Below are positions 4,926 through 6,421 of a stretch of DNA of 6,421 nucleotides, piece after piece. The notes beneath the pieces were generated by a model. The model had not been told where the DNA came from, made no database searches, and saw only the letters and a list, made by a program, of their open reading frames with translations. Origin of the DNA: Methylobacteriaceae bacterium (GTDB lineage Bacteria > Pseudomonadota > Alphaproteobacteria > Rhizobiales > Beijerinckiaceae); contig JAISTL010000195.1 of the NCBI GenBank assembly GCA_031272615.1, positions 1 through 6,421 on the forward strand, read 5' to 3'. The stretch's first letter is position 1; every line of letters begins with the position of its first letter. Both the position numbers and the translations under genes were made by a program.

Positions 4926-6421
4926 TCAACGGCCGAAAAGCGACGCGAAAAAGCCCTTCTTTTTCGCCTGCGCCGGAGTTGCCGGCCGGGCGGAGGCGAC
5001 CTCGCCGCGAACCAACTGTTCCTGCGCTTCCGGCCGGATAAACGGACCGCCCGGCAGCGCCGCCGGCGTGTAGTCCTTCAGCGCCGCCGTCATGTATTTG
5101 CTCCAGATCTCCAGCGGCAGATTGCCGCCGGAGGCTCTCCTGGTGGGCGAATTGTCGTCGTTGCCCACCCAGACGCCGGTGACCAGGGCCGACGTGAACC
5201 CGACAAACCAGGCATCCCGCCAATCCTGCGTCGTGCCGGTTTTGCCCGCGGCCTGCCAGCCGGGAATTTTGCCGGACCGCGCCGTTCCCGCCTCGAAGTC
5301 GGCGTTCAGCATGTCGTTCATCATGCCGAGCGAGGACGGGCTGATCACCTGCCCGAAACTGCGTACCCCCTGACGTTTGTAAATCAGCTGGTTGTCAACG
5401 GTGGACACCTGGGTGATGATATAGGGGACGATGCTGTAACCGCCATTGGCAAAAGCCGAAAATGCGCCCGTCAGCTCCAGCGGCGTCACCTCGGAGGTGC
5501 CGAGGGCAATGGAAAGATTGGCATTGAGCGGTGACGAAATCCCGAGACGCCGCGCCGTCGACACAACATTTTTCGGCCCGACCTGGGCGCACAGTTTGAC
5601 CGCGACGGTATTCAGCGACAGCGCCAGGGCGTCGCGCAGGGTGACATCGCCGAAATAGGTGCGCGAATAGTTTTTCGGCTCCCAGTTGCCGTAGCGCACC
5701 GGGCTGTCTTCCCAAATATCGTCGGGAGTCGATCCCATGTCCACCGCCGTCAGATACACGAACGGTTTGAACGCCGAGCCCGGTTGGCGGCGGGCGGTGA
5801 CGGCGCGGTTGTACTGGCTTTCGGCATAATCACGCCCGCCGACGATGGCCTGAATGGCTCCGACGGGCGTCATGGACACCAGCGCCCCCTGCCCGACCCG
5901 GTAGTCGGCGCCCTTTTCATTGAGTTTGGAGCGCACGGCGTTTTCCGCCAGGCTCTGCAGGCGCTTGTCGATGGTGGTGAACACATAGATGTCGGAGTCG
6001 ATGGTTCCGACGAAATCATCGAGAATATCCATCACGTAATCGGCGGCATAGTTGGCGGTGGCCGAGTTGTTGCCTCTCACAGCCTTGGCGGGGTTTTTCT
6101 CGGCTTCGTCGATCATCCGTTTGGGCGCCAGCCCGGTGTCGCGCAGCGCCGCCAGAACCCGCTTGGCCCGTTCCTGGGCCGCCGCCGGGTTACGGTTGGG
6201 CGCAAGCCGCGCCGGGGACTGTACCAGCCCGGCCATCACCGCCGCTTCCGCCAGGGTGAGTTCAGTGGCGGGTTTGTTGTAATACCGGAGAGAGGCCGCT
6301 TCGATGCCGTAGGCGCCGGCGCCGAAATAAACGCGGTTCAGATAGAACCCGAGGATTTCATCCTTGCTGTAATTGCGTTCCAGCCAGAAAGCGAGAATCG
6401 CCTCCTGGATTTTCCGGGACA
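4926..6421 (-). CDS. Class A penicillin-binding protein (bifunctional transglycosylase/transpeptidase), partial, N-terminus missing
   Basis: This inner-membrane-anchored enzyme polymerises lipid II into glycan strands and cross-links stem peptides in the periplasm. The first whole codon in view is at 6419 and 497 residues are visible. Residues 1-90 are the end of the glycosyltransferase family 51 domain: RKIQEAILAFWLER, YSKDEILGFYLNRVYFG, YGIEAAS and LTLAEAAVMAGLVQSP. After a linker, VFTTIDKRLQ starts the transpeptidase part. It has all three active-site motifs: SAFK with nucleophile Ser215 (codon 5777-5775), SLN at 268-270, and KTGT at 393-396 (from 5243). Only about 125 residues separate the GT51 end from the catalytic serine, so I see no room for the OB-like insertion of E. 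coli PBP1A. The protein ends with a Pro/Ala/Lys-rich tail, KKKGFFASLFGR. The membrane anchor, the catalytic glutamate of GT51 and the promoter are beyond the right edge. An ATG at 6236 is internal to the domain and not a start. Confidence 0.96.
   Translation of the reverse strand, partial: SRKIQEAILAFWLERNYSKDEILGFYLNRVYFGAGAYGIEAASLRYYNKPATELTLAEAAVMAGLVQSPARLAPNRNPAAAQERAKRVLAALRDTGLAPKRMIDEAEKNPAKAVRGNNSATANYAADYVMDILDDFVGTIDSDIYVFTTIDKRLQSLAENAVRSKLNEKGADYRVGQGALVSMTPVGAIQAIVGGRDYAESQYNRAVTARRQPGSAFKPFVYLTAVDMGSTPDDIWEDSPVRYGNWEPKNYSRTYFGDVTLRDALALSLNTVAVKLCAQVGPKNVVSTARRLGISSPLNANLSIALGTSEVTPLELTGAFSAFANGGYSIVPYIITQVSTVDNQLIYKRQGVRSFGQVISPSSLGMMNDMLNADFEAGTARSGKIPGWQAAGKTGTTQDWRDAWFVGFTSALVTGVWVGNDDNSPTRRASGGNLPLEIWSKYMTAALKDYTPAALPGGPFIRPEAQEQLVRGEVASARPATPAQAKKKGFFASLFGR

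Noticed and set aside
4232..5534. Plus-strand open frames 4232-4816 and 4845-5534.
   Set aside because: They are antisense shadows of the DUF4139 and PBP genes with no ribosome binding site or family motif.
1..6421. Search for CRISPR repeats, tRNA or rRNA genes, insertion-sequence ends, or phage and defence genes.
   Set aside because: No repeated spaced units, no RNA gene signatures and no transposase-like frames were seen; nearly all the sequence is covered by five recognisable genes.

Overview
The window is a GC-rich bacterial stretch in which all five genes lie on the minus strand, so transcription runs from high to low coordinates. A class A penicillin-binding protein, secreted proteins with Sec signal peptides, and a non-lipoprotein solute-binding protein (no lipobox cysteine) point to a Gram-negative cell with a periplasm. 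Composition and gene types fit a proteobacterium, perhaps an alphaproteobacterium; the class is an inference, since no marker gene is present.

Layout in transcription order. (1) 6421-4926: the C-terminal 497 or so residues of a bifunctional peptidoglycan glycosyltransferase/transpeptidase, whose N-terminus lies off the right edge. (2) 4879-2792: a large exported DUF4139-type protein with a Sec signal, a beta-rich body split by an Ala/Pro/Gln-rich linker, and a C-terminal helical hairpin. Only 46 bases separate it from the PBP gene, so the two probably share a transcript. (3) 2791-2705: an AT-rich intergenic island holding an 8-bp-arm palindrome, an extended -10 promoter candidate, and an intrinsic terminator that ends 12 bases before the next start codon. 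(4) 2704-1157, 1160-210 and 213-1: a peptide/nickel-type ABC importer operon (family 5 solute-binding protein, DppB-like permease, start of a DppC-like permease). Its genes are joined by two 4-base ATGA overlaps, indicating translational coupling. The ATPase genes, if in the operon, lie beyond the left edge.

The right half is cell-envelope machinery: wall synthesis plus an exported protein of unknown role. The left half is nutrient uptake. The terminator separates them into two transcription units. I see no mobile element, CRISPR array, tRNA, rRNA or recognisable novel defence system. The least ordinary parts are the compact regulatory region at 2705-2791 and the poorly understood DUF4139 protein beside a PBP gene.
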